This document shows positions 52,411-61,109 of a stretch of 64,000 bases of DNA, piece after piece. Numbering within the stretch: the stretch's first letter is position 1; each line of letters begins with the position of its first letter. Made by a program: the position numbers and the translations under genes. The notes beneath the pieces are model-generated. The model did no database searches, was not told where the DNA came from, and saw nothing but the letters and a program-made list of their open reading frames with translations. Source of the DNA: Fictibacillus terranigra (GTDB lineage Bacteria > Bacillota > Bacilli > Bacillales > Fictibacillaceae); NCBI RefSeq assembly GCF_030412265.1, contig NZ_JAUHLN010000001.1:1054001-1118000 (forward strand), read 5' to 3'.

Positions 52411-53796
52411 ATGTTAGGTTTTTTACAACGGATTGGCCGCGCACTCATGCTGCCAATCGCAGTATTGCCGGCAGCCGGGCTTGTATTAAGACTTGGCGCC
52501 CTTTGGCATATTCCGTTCATGGAAAAAGCGGGGAATTCAATTTTTGAAAATCTGGCTATCTTGTTTGCGATCGGTGTGGCGATCGGTTTTTCAAAGGATG
52601 GAAATGGGGCAGCAGCACTTGCGGGTGCCATCGGATATTTTGTTTTAACGAGCGGAGCCACCGCCATTGATAAGACTATCAATGTAGGTGTGCTTGGAGG
52701 AATCGTTTCGGGGATTGTTGCTGGTCTCCTCTATAACCGTTTCCATAATATTAAGCTTCCGGATTATCTGGGTTTTTTCGCAGGAAAGCGGTTTGTCCCC
52801 ATAGTCACTGCAGGGGCCATGGTTGTTCTTGCGGGTGTCTTCGGATTTGTCTGGCCGCCTATTCAAGACGGCATTGAAGCCATCGGCCACTGGGTCGTTA
52901 ACGCAGGTGCTTTCGGTGCTGCTGTTTTCGGATTCTTAAATCGTCTTTTAATTCCGTTGGGCCTTCACCATGTGTTAAACAATTTCCTCTGGTTCGTGTT
53001 TGGCGAGTACAAGGATGCCCATGGGGATCTATGGAGGTTCTTTGCGGGAGATCCTTCAGCAGGATTCTATATGTCTGGCTTCTTCCCGATCATGATGTTC
53101 GGATTGCCGGCTGCGTGCCTTGCGATGATCATGGCTGCCAAGAAAGAGAAACGAAAAGCGGTTGCCGGGATGCTTGGCGGACTCGCATTTACATCCTTCT
53201 TGACGGGGATCACTGAACCGATCGAATTTTCATTTATGTTCTTATCCCCGCTCCTGTATGGAATTCATGCGCTTCTTACTGCGGTTTCCATGGCGGTTGC
53301 CGTCATTTTAAACATTCATCATGGCTTTACGTTTTCCGCAGGGGCCATTGATTACTTCTTAAACCTGGATATCGCAACACGGCCGTGGCTGCTCATACCG
53401 GTCGGGCTTGTCTTTGCAGCCGTTTATTATGTCGTCTTCTACGCCTTGATCGTCAAGCTTAATCTTAAAACACCGGGACGTGAAGAGGATGAGGAAAGCA
53501 TTGTTGAAGATTCAAGTGCTGGAGCAAGTGATGACAAGTACAAAGGGATTGCGGGACGTTATCTTGCTGCCTTAGGCGGTGCAGAGAATATCGATGTTCT
53601 GGATAACTGTGTCACAAGACTGCGTTTAAAAGTGAAAGATACAGAAAAAATAAATGAACCGGGCTTGAAGCAGGCTGGCGCAAGAGCTGTAATGAAGCTA
53701 AGTTCCACTGATGTTCAGGTGGTAGTCGGAACGGACGTCGAAGCGGTGGCGGAAGCCATGAGAAAGATCATTTCCAATGAAGAACGAGTTTCATAG
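52411..53796 (+). CDS. nagP: PTS N-acetylglucosamine transporter EIICB
   Basis: A 461-aa membrane permease with domain order C-B, close in form to B. subtilis NagP. The N-terminal EIIC (residues 1-360) begins MLGFLQRIGRALMLPIAVLP and has FLTGITEPIEFSFMFLSPLL. The C-terminal EIIB (about 385-461) has its phosphorylated Cys in NCVTRLRL. EIIA is absent. It imports GlcNAc as GlcNAc-6-P, released outside by NagZ. It is the last gene of the salvage operon. Confidence 0.9.
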   Translation: MLGFLQRIGRALMLPIAVLPAAGLVLRLGALWHIPFMEKAGNSIFENLAILFAIGVAIGFSKDGNGAAALAGAIGYFVLTSGATAIDKTINVGVLGGIVSGIVAGLLYNRFHNIKLPDYLGFFAGKRFVPIVTAGAMVVLAGVFGFVWPPIQDGIEAIGHWVVNAGAFGAAVFGFLNRLLIPLGLHHVLNNFLWFVFGEYKDAHGDLWRFFAGDPSAGFYMSGFFPIMMFGLPAACLAMIMAAKKEKRKAVAGMLGGLAFTSFLTGITEPIEFSFMFLSPLLYGIHALLTAVSMAVAVILNIHHGFTFSAGAIDYFLNLDIATRPWLLIPVGLVFAAVYYVVFYALIVKLNLKTPGREEDEESIVEDSSAGASDDKYKGIAGRYLAALGGAENIDVLDNCVTRLRLKVKDTEKINEPGLKQAGARAVMKLSSTDVQVVVGTDVEAVAEAMRKIISNEERVS

Positions 53797-53811
53797 AAAA
53801 GGAAAAGTGCC

Positions 53812-53838
53812 CTCAGCTGAGCTGGGGGTTCTGTTTTA
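53812..53838 (+). terminator. Probable terminator of the salvage operon
   Basis: CCCTCAGC pairs with GCTGGGGG (one G-T) around a short loop. It is followed by TTCTGTTTT. Confidence 0.55.
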
Positions 53839-53853
53839 CAGCTTGGATTCGAG

Positions 53854-53957
53854 GAATTGAACCAAAATGAGAAGGAATTGATCCGAACTGGACTGGAATT
53901 GAGCGCAACAAAGAATAATTGAGCGAAACACGGCTATAATTGATCCGATTTTAATAT
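53854..53957. repeat. Tandem array of five degenerate 21-bp units
   Basis: (G/T)AATTGA starts at 53854, 53875, 53896, 53916 and 53937, so the period is 21, 21, 20 and 21 bp. Consensus of the conserved part is GAATTGA(T/G)C(C/G)(G/C)AA, and the rest of each unit drifts. No gene was found in 53797-54023 besides the terminator and this array. Confidence 0.7.
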
Positions 53958-54023
53958 TCAGACTTCTTCGCGGCGCGATTTTAACTCCTCATCCTCTACA
54001 CCCTCATGCGTATCCAAACCACC

Positions 54024-54056
54024 AAAAAACCGGCCTTCCATAGAAGACCGGTTTTC
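54024..54056 (-). terminator. Terminator of the YjcZ-like gene
   Basis: On the minus strand AAACCGGTCTTC-TAT-GGAAGGCCGGTTT is followed by TTT. It lies 7 bp past the stop. Confidence 0.8.
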
Positions 54057-54062
54057 CTGCTT

Positions 54063-54218
54063 TTAGTACAGACCTTTACCGCCGAATCCGTACCCATAGC
54101 CGTAGCCGCCTAAACCGCCGTAACAGCCATAACCGCCGTAACAAGCGCATCCAACAATAATCAGCAGGATGAATAGGACAACAATTAAGCTAAAGTTGTT
54201 AAAGAGACCACCAGACAT
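54063..54218 (-). CDS. YjcZ-family sporulation protein
   Basis: A 51-aa protein with one hydrophobic helix (FSLIVVLFILLIIVGCAC, residues 9-26) and a Gly/Tyr-rich tail (YGGYGCYGGLGGYGYGYGFG). This pattern is typical of the YjcZ/YhdX-type small spore proteins of Bacillus. GGGAG lies 8 nt before ATG and a terminator follows. It is likely made late in sporulation and set in a spore membrane or coat layer, by analogy. Confidence 0.85.
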   Translation of the reverse strand: MSGGLFNNFSLIVVLFILLIIVGCACYGGYGCYGGLGGYGYGYGFGGKGLY

Positions 54219-54335
54219 TATCTTCACTCCCGGATTATTTTATTTAAGAGGTTGCCCTCCTCCTCCATACATCATATGAAACCATACAGGCTGAGAAACC
54301 GAGGCATAAGCGGATTTTTAGCGGCGGGGCCATAA

Positions 54336-55751
54336 TCAGCCTTGTTTTGTGTTGCTGAACGATCCGACAAGGGAATCTTTGTTTCTGTAGTTGGTCAGAA
54401 GGGAAATCCCCACTAAAACCACAAATCCAGTAACGATGCCATACATGATCGGGTTTGTGGAAGAAATTCCTTCGATCAGCAGGCCGCCGATGACAACGAT
54501 GGTGCTGGCAAGAATGGAGTAAAAGCCTGCGTTGGCCGTTGATTTTTTCCAAAATAACATGAGCAGTACAGGTACGAAAATCGCGCCGGAAAGAATTGCA
54601 TAGGCGACATCAAGAGCGACGAGAACGTCTTGGATCCAAACCGCAAACGTAATGGCGAGAAGGCCGGCAGCAAGTGTCGTCACCCGAGAGAGCACCAAAA
54701 ACTTCTTGTCACTGATATCCTTTATAAAATATTGGCGCAGGATATCATTGGTGATCAGGGTGGACGAAGCGAGCAAAGTGCCGGATGCGGTTGACATGAG
54801 CGCTGACATGACACTGGCAAGAACAAGCCCCAGGATTCCTGAAGGCAATATCTTTAAAGCAAGTATGGCAAAGGTATTCTGCGTGTTGTCGATGTTCGGC
54901 AGGATGATAAAGGCACACATCCCGATGATGCTGCCTGCCAGCGCATAAGCGATGGAATAGAGGCCCGCATACATGGAACCTTTTTTTGCAATGGATGGTG
55001 TCCTGGCTGTAAACACGCGCTGCCAGATATCTTGTGAAACCACCATGCCAAGCGTATAAAGTAAAAAGTATTGAAAAATCTGCTGATAGCCGATCGTTGA
55101 CAGGCTGAGGTGGGACTCCGGCAATGTGGAAAGCAAGTGACCGAAACCGTCAGCCTTTGCAATGCTCATCGGAAGCATGATGGCAAAGATTCCGACCGTC
55201 ATGACGATGAATTGGATGATGTCAGTGATAGTAACGCTCCACATTCCGCCGAGGATCGTATAGAAAAGGACAATTCCGCCGCCAACAAGCATGGAAGTCG
55301 TCAAATTCCAGCCGAGGAGCACGTTAATGATCGTCCCCATTCCGATGACCTGGGTCACCGCGACCATCAGTGTATAAATAGAGGCAACGATCGCTGTGAT
55401 CAGCCTTGCTTCAGACTTGTATTTCTTACCGAGCAGCTCGCTGATCGTGGTGACTTTATGTTTGGAGATGCGTTTGATAAAAAAGGTGCCTAAAAGGATG
55501 ATGCCGAGACCGATCATGGTCACAAACCAGATTCCTGAGATTCCAAATTCATAGCCGAGCTTCGCTGTACCTATGGTAGACGCCCCGCCCAGGATAACGG
55601 CAGACAAACAGCCGAGGTACATGAAAAGGCCGAGGTTACGGCCGGCAAGCGCGAATTCCTCTGTCGTTTTGGCTTTCGTCGAACCGATGACCCCTACTGC
55701 AATCAATACAGCAAAATAAAGAAAAATAATAACTGTGTCCAAGATACCCAT
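54336..55751 (-). CDS. Sodium:solute symporter (SSS family)
   Basis: A 471-aa membrane protein with about 13 helices of the sodium/solute symporter family. The opening GILDTVIIFLYFAVLIAVGV and the block AEFALAGRNLGLF-like EEFALAGRNLG are typical of helices 1-2. ASVMSALMSTASGTLLASSTL matches the helix 8 sodium-site region. It is the last gene of a sigma-54 operon with a ureohydrolase and an aminotransferase, so the substrate may be a guanidino compound, agmatine or a related amine or acid. The 54226-54335 gap shows nothing distinct. Confidence 0.87.
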   Translation of the reverse strand: MGILDTVIIFLYFAVLIAVGVIGSTKAKTTEEFALAGRNLGLFMYLGCLSAVILGGASTIGTAKLGYEFGISGIWFVTMIGLGIILLGTFFIKRISKHKVTTISELLGKKYKSEARLITAIVASIYTLMVAVTQVIGMGTIINVLLGWNLTTSMLVGGGIVLFYTILGGMWSVTITDIIQFIVMTVGIFAIMLPMSIAKADGFGHLLSTLPESHLSLSTIGYQQIFQYFLLYTLGMVVSQDIWQRVFTARTPSIAKKGSMYAGLYSIAYALAGSIIGMCAFIILPNIDNTQNTFAILALKILPSGILGLVLASVMSALMSTASGTLLASSTLITNDILRQYFIKDISDKKFLVLSRVTTLAAGLLAITFAVWIQDVLVALDVAYAILSGAIFVPVLLMLFWKKSTANAGFYSILASTIVVIGGLLIEGISSTNPIMYGIVTGFVVLVGISLLTNYRNKDSLVGSFSNTKQG

Positions 55752-55767
55752 TTCAAAGCCCTCCCTT

Positions 55768-55783
55768 TATTCATTTTTGAATA
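55768..55783. promoter_or_regulatory. Palindrome TATTCA-N4-TGAATA
   Basis: A perfect 6-bp inverted repeat between the ureohydrolase and symporter genes. Two similar palindromes lie before the regulator gene at 59588-59621. It is a candidate binding site of the operon's sigma-54 activator. Confidence 0.4.
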
Positions 55784-55784
55784 C

Positions 55785-56753
55785 TTATTGCTGTGCCTGT
55801 TCTATTTTTTTACTTAAACTTGCTTTTTTAAGAGCGATCAATGTGATCATTTCAAACATGACGGTGCTTGCAAGCATAGCGGTGATCTCTCCGCTGTCAT
55901 AGGCAGGGAGTACTTCAACAAGGTCAAAGCCCACCACATTGAGCCCATCGAGATTACGCACCAGTTCAAGCGCTTCATGGCTCGTCGGACCGGCTGCTTC
56001 CGGGGTTCCTGTTCCCGGTGCATAAGCAGGATCAACGAAGTCAATGTCAAATGATACAAAAACTGGCCGGTCACCTGCACGATCGTGGATTTTTCGGACG
56101 ACTTCATCAAATCCTAGCTTTCTGACATCTCTCATCGTCAATATTTCAAAGCCGAGATCCCTTGCGTCCTGGATGTCCTCCTTGCCGTAAAGAGGTCCTC
56201 TCATGCCGACCTGGATGGAATGGCCGACGTCTATCAGGCCTTCTTCTACCGCTCTTCGAAAAGGCGTACCATGAGTGTACTTCTCGCCAAAATAGTGATC
56301 CCATGTATCACTGTGGGAATCAAAGTGAACGAGCGCTACTGGTCCGTATTGCTTAGCGAATGCTCTCAGGCTGCCGAGCGAGATGGAGTGGTCGCCGCCC
56401 ATGATGACAGGAGTGACGCCTGAAGACAGCAAAGGTGATAAAAACTCCTCCATGTTGCAGTAGGTTTGATGAATGTTTCCAGGTACCACGTCGATGTCTC
56501 CATAATCCACACCGCTGCAATGATCAAAAATGTTAATTTCCTGTTCAGGATTGTACGGGCGGAGCAGGGTTGAAAAGTTGCGGATGTGCTGAGGTCCGTT
56601 CCTTTGACCTGTACGATTGGAAGCGCCGGTATCAAAAGGCACACCCACCACTGCGAAGTCCACATCCTCTGTTGTTTGTACGTGCTCCAGCCGCATGAAT
56701 GTTTTCACACCGCAAAAGCGGGGAGAGGCCGAAGAATCTTTTGGTTTATACAT
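55785..56753 (-). CDS. speB: Ureohydrolase: agmatinase or guanidinobutyrase family
   Basis: A 322-aa binuclear manganese enzyme that releases urea from a guanidino substrate. Metal motifs are MGGDHSISLG, HFDSHSDTWD and SFDIDFVDPAYAPGTGTPEA, all intact. NRTGQRNGPQHIRN is the N-terminal family segment. Start ATG 56753 has AAAGGAG 8 nt before; the longer frame extends into the gabT gene. Neighbours (aminotransferase of the GABA type, symporter, sigma-54 activator) favour 4-guanidinobutyrate or a similar acid over biosynthetic agmatine use. The symbol speB is only the family label. Confidence 0.85.
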   Translation of the reverse strand: MYKPKDSSASPRFCGVKTFMRLEHVQTTEDVDFAVVGVPFDTGASNRTGQRNGPQHIRNFSTLLRPYNPEQEINIFDHCSGVDYGDIDVVPGNIHQTYCNMEEFLSPLLSSGVTPVIMGGDHSISLGSLRAFAKQYGPVALVHFDSHSDTWDHYFGEKYTHGTPFRRAVEEGLIDVGHSIQVGMRGPLYGKEDIQDARDLGFEILTMRDVRKLGFDEVVRKIHDRAGDRPVFVSFDIDFVDPAYAPGTGTPEAAGPTSHEALELVRNLDGLNVVGFDLVEVLPAYDSGEITAMLASTVMFEMITLIALKKASLSKKIEQAQQ

Positions 56754-56775
56754 AAATGTTGTCTCCTTTCTGGTG

Positions 56776-58110
56776 TTATACATTTTGCAGTTTGCGTCCT
56801 GGAAGCCGTTCAGCTTCGTATTCCGCAATGGCCTCCTCCAATACAGCAATCCCCTCATCGATCTGATTCTGGCTGACAGTCAGCGGAGGAATCATCCGGA
56901 TGACTTCACCTTCGTTGCCGCAAAGATAGAACAGTACTCCTTTTTCAAGACACTTGTTGAGGATGGAGATGACACCTTCACCATTCGGGCCGCCAGTTGG
57001 GGGATCCAAAATTTCAATGCCGATCATCAGGCCAATGGAGCGGATGCTCCCGACGATCGCGTGCCTTCCTTTCAGTCCAAGAAGCTTTTCACGGGCATAT
57101 GCACCCATTTTGTTTGAGTTTTCTACCAGCTTTTCCTCTTTCAAAACTTCAAGTGTAGCCAGTCCCGCAGAACAGGCGATCGGGTTGCCGCCGAATGTGG
57201 TCCCGTGGCTTCCGAGCGGCCATTGCTTCATCAGCTCTTTGGATGCGACCGTAGCACTTAATGGCAGCCCTGAAGCGATGCCCTTTGCGATTGCCATGAT
57301 ATCGGGTGTTACCCCAAAGGTTTGGGCGGCGAACCATTCACCTGTGCGCCCGAAGCCGGTCTGCACTTCGTCAAAGATTAATAGAATTCCGTGCAAACTG
57401 CAGATTTCACGCATTTTTTTCAGCCAGGCCGCAGGAGGCACGATATATCCTCCTTCACCTAAAACAGGTTCGACAATCATACAGGCCACTTCTTCGGGTG
57501 TAACCTGATGCTTGAAAAGTGACGTTAAGTCTTTCTCGAGCTTGTCGGCTGCATATCGGCCAGGATCCATACCTTTCGGACACCCTTCTGTTGAAGCATA
57601 AGGAACCTGGTACGTCAGTCCGTTCGGCTGCAAATACTTCCGGTACTTGGCCTTGGATGTGGTGACGCTTAGCGCCCCCATGCTTCGTCCATGAAAGCAG
57701 CCGGTGAAAGAGATCACATACGGCCTGCGCGTCACATGCTTGGCAAGCTTGATCGCCCCTTCAATGGCTTCGGTTCCGCTGTTGGCGAAGAAGAAGCAAT
57801 CCAATCCGGCAGGAAGGACCGTACGAAGTTCCTTGGCCAGTTTAAGGATTGATTCATACATAATGACCCCGGAGGGACCATGCATCAGTTCATCTGCCGC
57901 CTTTTTAATGGCCTCGACTACTTTCGGATGGCGATGACCGGTATTAGCGGTAGCGATGCCTGAAGTGAAATCCAAGTAAGTTTTTCCATCAAGGCCGTAG
58001 TAATAGCAGCCCTCTTCTTTTACGACAGGAAGATTTGGGTGATCCTTGGCCATCGTCGGAGCCAGCAGATCGGAAAGCTCGTTCATCAGGGTGTTCAGTT
58101 GTTGTGTCAC
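56776..58110 (-). CDS. gabT: Class III aminotransferase, 4-aminobutyrate type
   Basis: A 444-aa PLP-dependent aminotransferase resembling 4-aminobutyrate--2-oxoglutarate transaminase. [16 protein letters not shown] binds the cofactor phosphate, [15 protein letters not shown] holds the cofactor Asp, and the Schiff-base Lys is in [17 protein letters not shown] 58110 has AAGGAGGT at 8 nt, better spaced than GTG 58116. It is the first gene after the sigma-54 promoter. If the ureohydrolase yields GABA, this enzyme makes succinate semialdehyde. The true amine donor is inferred. Confidence 0.88.
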   Translation of the reverse strand: MTQQLNTLMNELSDLLAPTMAKDHPNLPVVKEEGCYYYGLDGKTYLDFTSGIATANTGHRHPKVVEAIKKAADELMHGPSGVIMYESILKLAKELRTVLPAGLDCFFFANSGTEAIEGAIKLAKHVTRRPYVISFTGCFHGRSMGALSVTTSKAKYRKYLQPNGLTYQVPYASTEGCPKGMDPGRYAADKLEKDLTSLFKHQVTPEEVACMIVEPVLGEGGYIVPPAAWLKKMREICSLHGILLIFDEVQTGFGRTGEWFAAQTFGVTPDIMAIAKGIASGLPLSATVASKELMKQWPLGSHGTTFGGNPIACSAGLATLEVLKEEKLVENSNKMGAYAREKLLGLKGRHAIVGSIRSIGLMIGIEILDPPTGGPNGEGVISILNKCLEKGVLFYLCGNEGEVIRMIPPLTVSQNQIDEGIAVLEEAIAEYEAERLPGRKLQNV

Positions 58111-58173
58111 AATCACGTACCTCCTTATGTGTTAGATTCTAAGGGGACATTTGCAGTCTTATTTTTCTTATCT

Positions 58174-58189
58174 TGCAAGAATTGTGCCA
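58174..58189 (-). promoter_or_regulatory. Sigma-54 (SigL) -24/-12 promoter
   Basis: TGGCACAATTCTTGCA on the minus strand fits TGGCAC-N5-TTGCW exactly. It lies 64 bp before the aminotransferase start and next to a sigma-54 activator gene. Confidence 0.93.
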
Positions 58190-58196
58190 ATTGTGT

Positions 58197-59570
58197 TCAA
58201 TGGATGTCATACTTCTGCATTTTTCGTACGACAGAGGGCTGGCTGATCCCGAGAGCCTCTGCCATCTGAACGGTAGTCTTATAGTCTCTTCGCGCTTTTT
58301 GCACCATTTGTTTTTCTACATCCTCCAGCACTTCTTTCAAAGGCTTGCCTAGGTGGGAGGGCGGAGCGGAGATGGAATGAGAGGCCTTTATGGTATCCGG
58401 AAGGTGTTCTGTCGTTATGAGAGTGGAGGGAGAAATAACGACAAGGCGTTCTATGAGATTGATAAGTTCGCGGACATTTCCTTTCCAGTCATATTGGAGG
58501 AAATGATGAAGAACTGCTTCATCTAGCCGTTTTTCCCGTTTGTATTTCTCCTGAAAAACATCGAGTACATAGTGAATCAAAGGGATGATGTCTTCGGGTC
58601 TTTTCCTGAGCGGCGGAATGGTTAACGGAACAACATTCAGCCGAAAATACAGGTCTTCACGAAATGTTCTTTCGTGAATGGCTTTGAGAAGATCTTTATT
58701 GGTAGCAGAGATCAGGCGGAAGTCCACAGAGATGGGCTTGGTTCCTCCTACTCTGTAAAACTGTTTTTCTTGTATGCACTTCAATACCTTTACTTGATGA
58801 GCAAGAGGAAGTTCGCCGATTTCATCTAAAAATAGAGTCCCCCCGTCTGCGAGTTCGGCAAGCCCCATTTTGCCTTTTCGGTTTGCTCCCGTGAATGCAC
58901 CTGCCTCATACCCGAAGAATTCTGCCTCAAATAAAGTCCCTGGGATTGCTCCACAGTTCACTTCAATAAACGGCCACTTGTTTCGGCCGCTCTTGTTATG
59001 GATAAATTTTGCGATCAATGATTTGCCTACTCCAGACTCTCCAAGCAAAAGAACGTTCACATCCACTTCGGCTACTTGAAAGGAAGTGGTCAGGACATTT
59101 TTCATCTCTGTGCTGTTGGCAATGATGCCGCCGTCATAAAGCTGCCGGCTGCGCAATAAATCCAGCTCGCTCTTTACCCGTTCCATTTCATCTTCCATCG
59201 TTTGCAGAAACTTCTTCAGCTCCAGCAGTTCTGTCACTTCATGGGAATAGCTGACCACTCTATAGATGTCTCCGTTCTCATTGAATACAGGAATGCCGGT
59301 CACAAGCAGTTTCTTTCCTGTGTTTGTCGTTTGGACGAAGGTGATCTTCTTCTTTTCTTTCAGCACCATCGGGGTGGCTATTGGCGTAAACATTCCATCT
59401 GCTGCCAGATCATAGACTGATTTGCCAAGGAGGCTTTCCGAGGAGACGCCGTATACTTTCCCAGTCGCCTCGCTCACTTTTAGAATAGTTCCATTGAGGT
59501 TGGTTACGAGAATATCATCTTGAAGGGAGTGAAGGATCGCTTCGTTTTCATTCCAAGGGTGAGAAATCAT
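58197..59570 (-). CDS. Sigma-54-dependent transcriptional activator (PAS-AAA-Fis)
   Basis: A 457-aa activator of the RocR/BkdR type. The N-terminal PAS domain (about residues 10-115) should sense the inducer. A short coiled coil follows (120-145, LKKFLQTMEDEMERVKSELD). The AAA+ domain (about 150-385) has Walker A GESGVGKS, the sigma-54 contact loop GAFTGA and Walker B GGTLFLDEIGE. The C-terminal Fis-type helix-turn-helix (415-457) contains TVQMAEALGISQPSVVRKMQ. Its 3' end lies 8 bp from the -24 box of the gabT promoter, so it surely controls that operon. It is transcribed in the same direction but has its own upstream region. Confidence 0.93.
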   Translation of the reverse strand: MISHPWNENEAILHSLQDDILVTNLNGTILKVSEATGKVYGVSSESLLGKSVYDLAADGMFTPIATPMVLKEKKKITFVQTTNTGKKLLVTGIPVFNENGDIYRVVSYSHEVTELLELKKFLQTMEDEMERVKSELDLLRSRQLYDGGIIANSTEMKNVLTTSFQVAEVDVNVLLLGESGVGKSLIAKFIHNKSGRNKWPFIEVNCGAIPGTLFEAEFFGYEAGAFTGANRKGKMGLAELADGGTLFLDEIGELPLAHQVKVLKCIQEKQFYRVGGTKPISVDFRLISATNKDLLKAIHERTFREDLYFRLNVVPLTIPPLRKRPEDIIPLIHYVLDVFQEKYKREKRLDEAVLHHFLQYDWKGNVRELINLIERLVVISPSTLITTEHLPDTIKASHSISAPPSHLGKPLKEVLEDVEKQMVQKARRDYKTTVQMAEALGISQPSVVRKMQKYDIH

Positions 59571-59587
59571 ATTTGATCATCCTTTTT

Positions 59588-59621
59588 TATTCGTTTATGA
59601 ATAATTATTTATTTCTGAATA
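59588..59621. promoter_or_regulatory. Two TATTCA-N4-TGAATA-like palindromes before the activator gene
   Basis: TATTCG-TTTA-TGAATA (59588-59603) and TATTTA-TTTC-TGAATA (59606-59621) each differ by one base from the palindrome at 55768. They lie 18-50 bp before the activator start. Autoregulation or a remote enhancer is possible. The rest of 59571-59825 shows no gene. Confidence 0.4.
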
Positions 59622-59825
59622 TTATAACGGATGAAACAAAGCATGCCAACCAGAGCTTTTTCATGATGGTATAGGCAATAATCAGCACCGCTGACATACA
59701 ATAAAAAATATGAATAGCAGAATGGAACAAAATCAGGGGAACATCATTCCAATACCTTCAAAAATTAACTAAAATAGAAAGTGAAAAGCAGGCGCTGCAG
59801 GCAAGAAGAATGGGATGGAGTGAAG

Positions 59826-60482
59826 ATGATGGATTATATTGTGTATGATCTGGAAATGACGAACCGGTTATCAGAAATTATTGAAATCGGTGCCGTACGG
59901 CTGCGTATGATGAATGGGGAACTAGCAGTGACAGACCACTTTCAATCCTTTGTTCAGCCTAAGATGGATAGTTTAAATACGAGGATTACCAACCTGACAG
60001 GGATCACAAAAAAAGATTTGATGAATGCCCAGCCGTTTACGACGGTCATCAAGGATTTTAAGGATTGGATCGGCGAAGGAGAGTATTATCTTTGTTCCTG
60101 GGGACCGGAAGACAAATGGGCACTGATTACGGATGCCACGTTCCACAACACTCCTATTGATTGGATCATCAATCATAATGACCTTCAGTTCTTGTTCAGT
60201 ATCCTCCATGACAGTGAGAAAGGCTTCCGATATGGATTGACACGTGCCTTGAACAAACTTCAGATCTCTCTGGAAGGTTCGCAGCACAGGGCACTGGATG
60301 ATGCCATGAATACAGCGAAGATTTTTGTTTCCATCCATAAAGAGATCAAGCTTGAGAAAAATCCGAATTCGTTTTTGGAGTCAAAAATTTTCGAACCGGA
60401 AAAGCTGGTCTATCAGTCCAAGGACGAGGAGGAAGACGGTACACAATCTCCCTTTGCCTCACTGTCTAAATTATTTGGATAA
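59826..60482 (+). CDS. 3'-5' exonuclease, DnaQ/KapD-like
   Basis: A 218-aa DEDD-type exonuclease of the Exo III/KapD family. The first motif is YDLEMT (Asp, Glu), the second lies near YLCSWGPEDKWAL (Asp), and the third is HRALDDAMNTAKIF (His, Asp). B. subtilis KapD inhibits the KinA pathway to sporulation and has this fold. The C-terminal tail is acidic (SKDEEEDG). I choose ATG 59826 with GGAG before it over an upstream in-frame ATG at 59781. Its nucleic acid target is unknown. Confidence 0.82.
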   Translation: MMDYIVYDLEMTNRLSEIIEIGAVRLRMMNGELAVTDHFQSFVQPKMDSLNTRITNLTGITKKDLMNAQPFTTVIKDFKDWIGEGEYYLCSWGPEDKWALITDATFHNTPIDWIINHNDLQFLFSILHDSEKGFRYGLTRALNKLQISLEGSQHRALDDAMNTAKIFVSIHKEIKLEKNPNSFLESKIFEPEKLVYQSKDEEEDGTQSPFASLSKLFG

Positions 60483-60701
60483 AACAATAGGGTTCTGGGA
60501 ATTATATTTATAAAACTTTGGTCATCAACATATTCCATCCTTATAGGACAATTTGTTGATAAAAACGACAAGATGCGACATGGTCAATAGGATAAATGGT
60601 CTGTTAATCCAGAAAAAGTAAGATATGTCGTCATTTGACGAATTGTTTTTCTAGGAAAATGACCTCATATCTTTAATAATAAAGTAGAGGGGGTGATAAA
60701 G

Positions 60702-60929
60702 TTGGAATCCACATATTTTATAACGAACAAAAATAACCAACTTTTAGAGCTTATTAATACGATAGATTATATGGCGAGTGAAGCCACAGTTGATGAGTTG
60801 GACTGTATTGTGAAACTTAAGGAAGAATTAATCGCAAAAGACGGCATCCATGTATCACCGGATCAATATAACAGTATCATCTCCATACTTTTGAAATTTG
60901 TGCCAACTTACATAAAAGATGTTTGTTAA
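60702..60929 (+). CDS. Hypothetical 75-aa helical protein
   Basis: A small protein that I do not recognise. It begins with TTG (MESTYFITNKNNQLLELINT), with AGAGGGGG about 7 nt upstream; a GTG three codons earlier overlaps this site. It is mostly amphipathic helix, with acidic and hydrophobic residues alternating (DELDCIVKLKEELIAKDG), and has two Cys. A strong terminator follows. The upstream gap 60483-60692 holds no gene. Confidence 0.6.
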   Translation: MESTYFITNKNNQLLELINTIDYMASEATVDELDCIVKLKEELIAKDGIHVSPDQYNSIISILLKFVPTYIKDVC

Positions 60930-60962
60930 CCTGCTAAGATGCTGCAGGTCGTTATAAGAGAT

Positions 60963-61014
60963 AAAAAAGAAGGGCCGGCAATGGATGCCGGCCCTTCTTT
61001 TTTTGTGATTTATT
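60963..61014. terminator. Strong bidirectional terminator
   Basis: AAAGAAGGGCCGGCA and TGCCGGCCCTTCTTT form a 15-bp stem with A-runs and T-runs on both sides. It ends the 75-aa gene (plus) and the micro-operon (minus). Confidence 0.9.
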
Positions 61015-61028
61015 TTATAATGCACAAT

Positions 61029-61097
61029 CTAGAACGCCCTGGCGAAAAAAGCGATAACGGCAATGGCTCCTATAATGATGAGAATCGTGCGGATCAT
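61029..61097 (-). CDS. 22-aa single-helix membrane peptide (copy 2)
   Basis: It encodes MIRTILIIIGAIAVIAFFAR followed by two residues, almost entirely one transmembrane helix. ATAGGAGG stands 9 nt before the ATG, overlapping the stop of the preceding copy. It is a paralogue of the peptide upstream (shared MIRTIL-x-IIG). No known family was recognised. A strong terminator follows 15 bp later. Confidence 0.6.
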   Translation of the reverse strand: MIRTILIIIGAIAVIAFFARAF

Positions 61098-61109
61098 GTT
61101 TCTTTCCTC

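Noticed and set aside
60630-60645. Spo0A box-like TTTGACGAA before the 75-aa gene
   Set aside because: It differs from TTTGTCGAA at a key central base and is a single short match.
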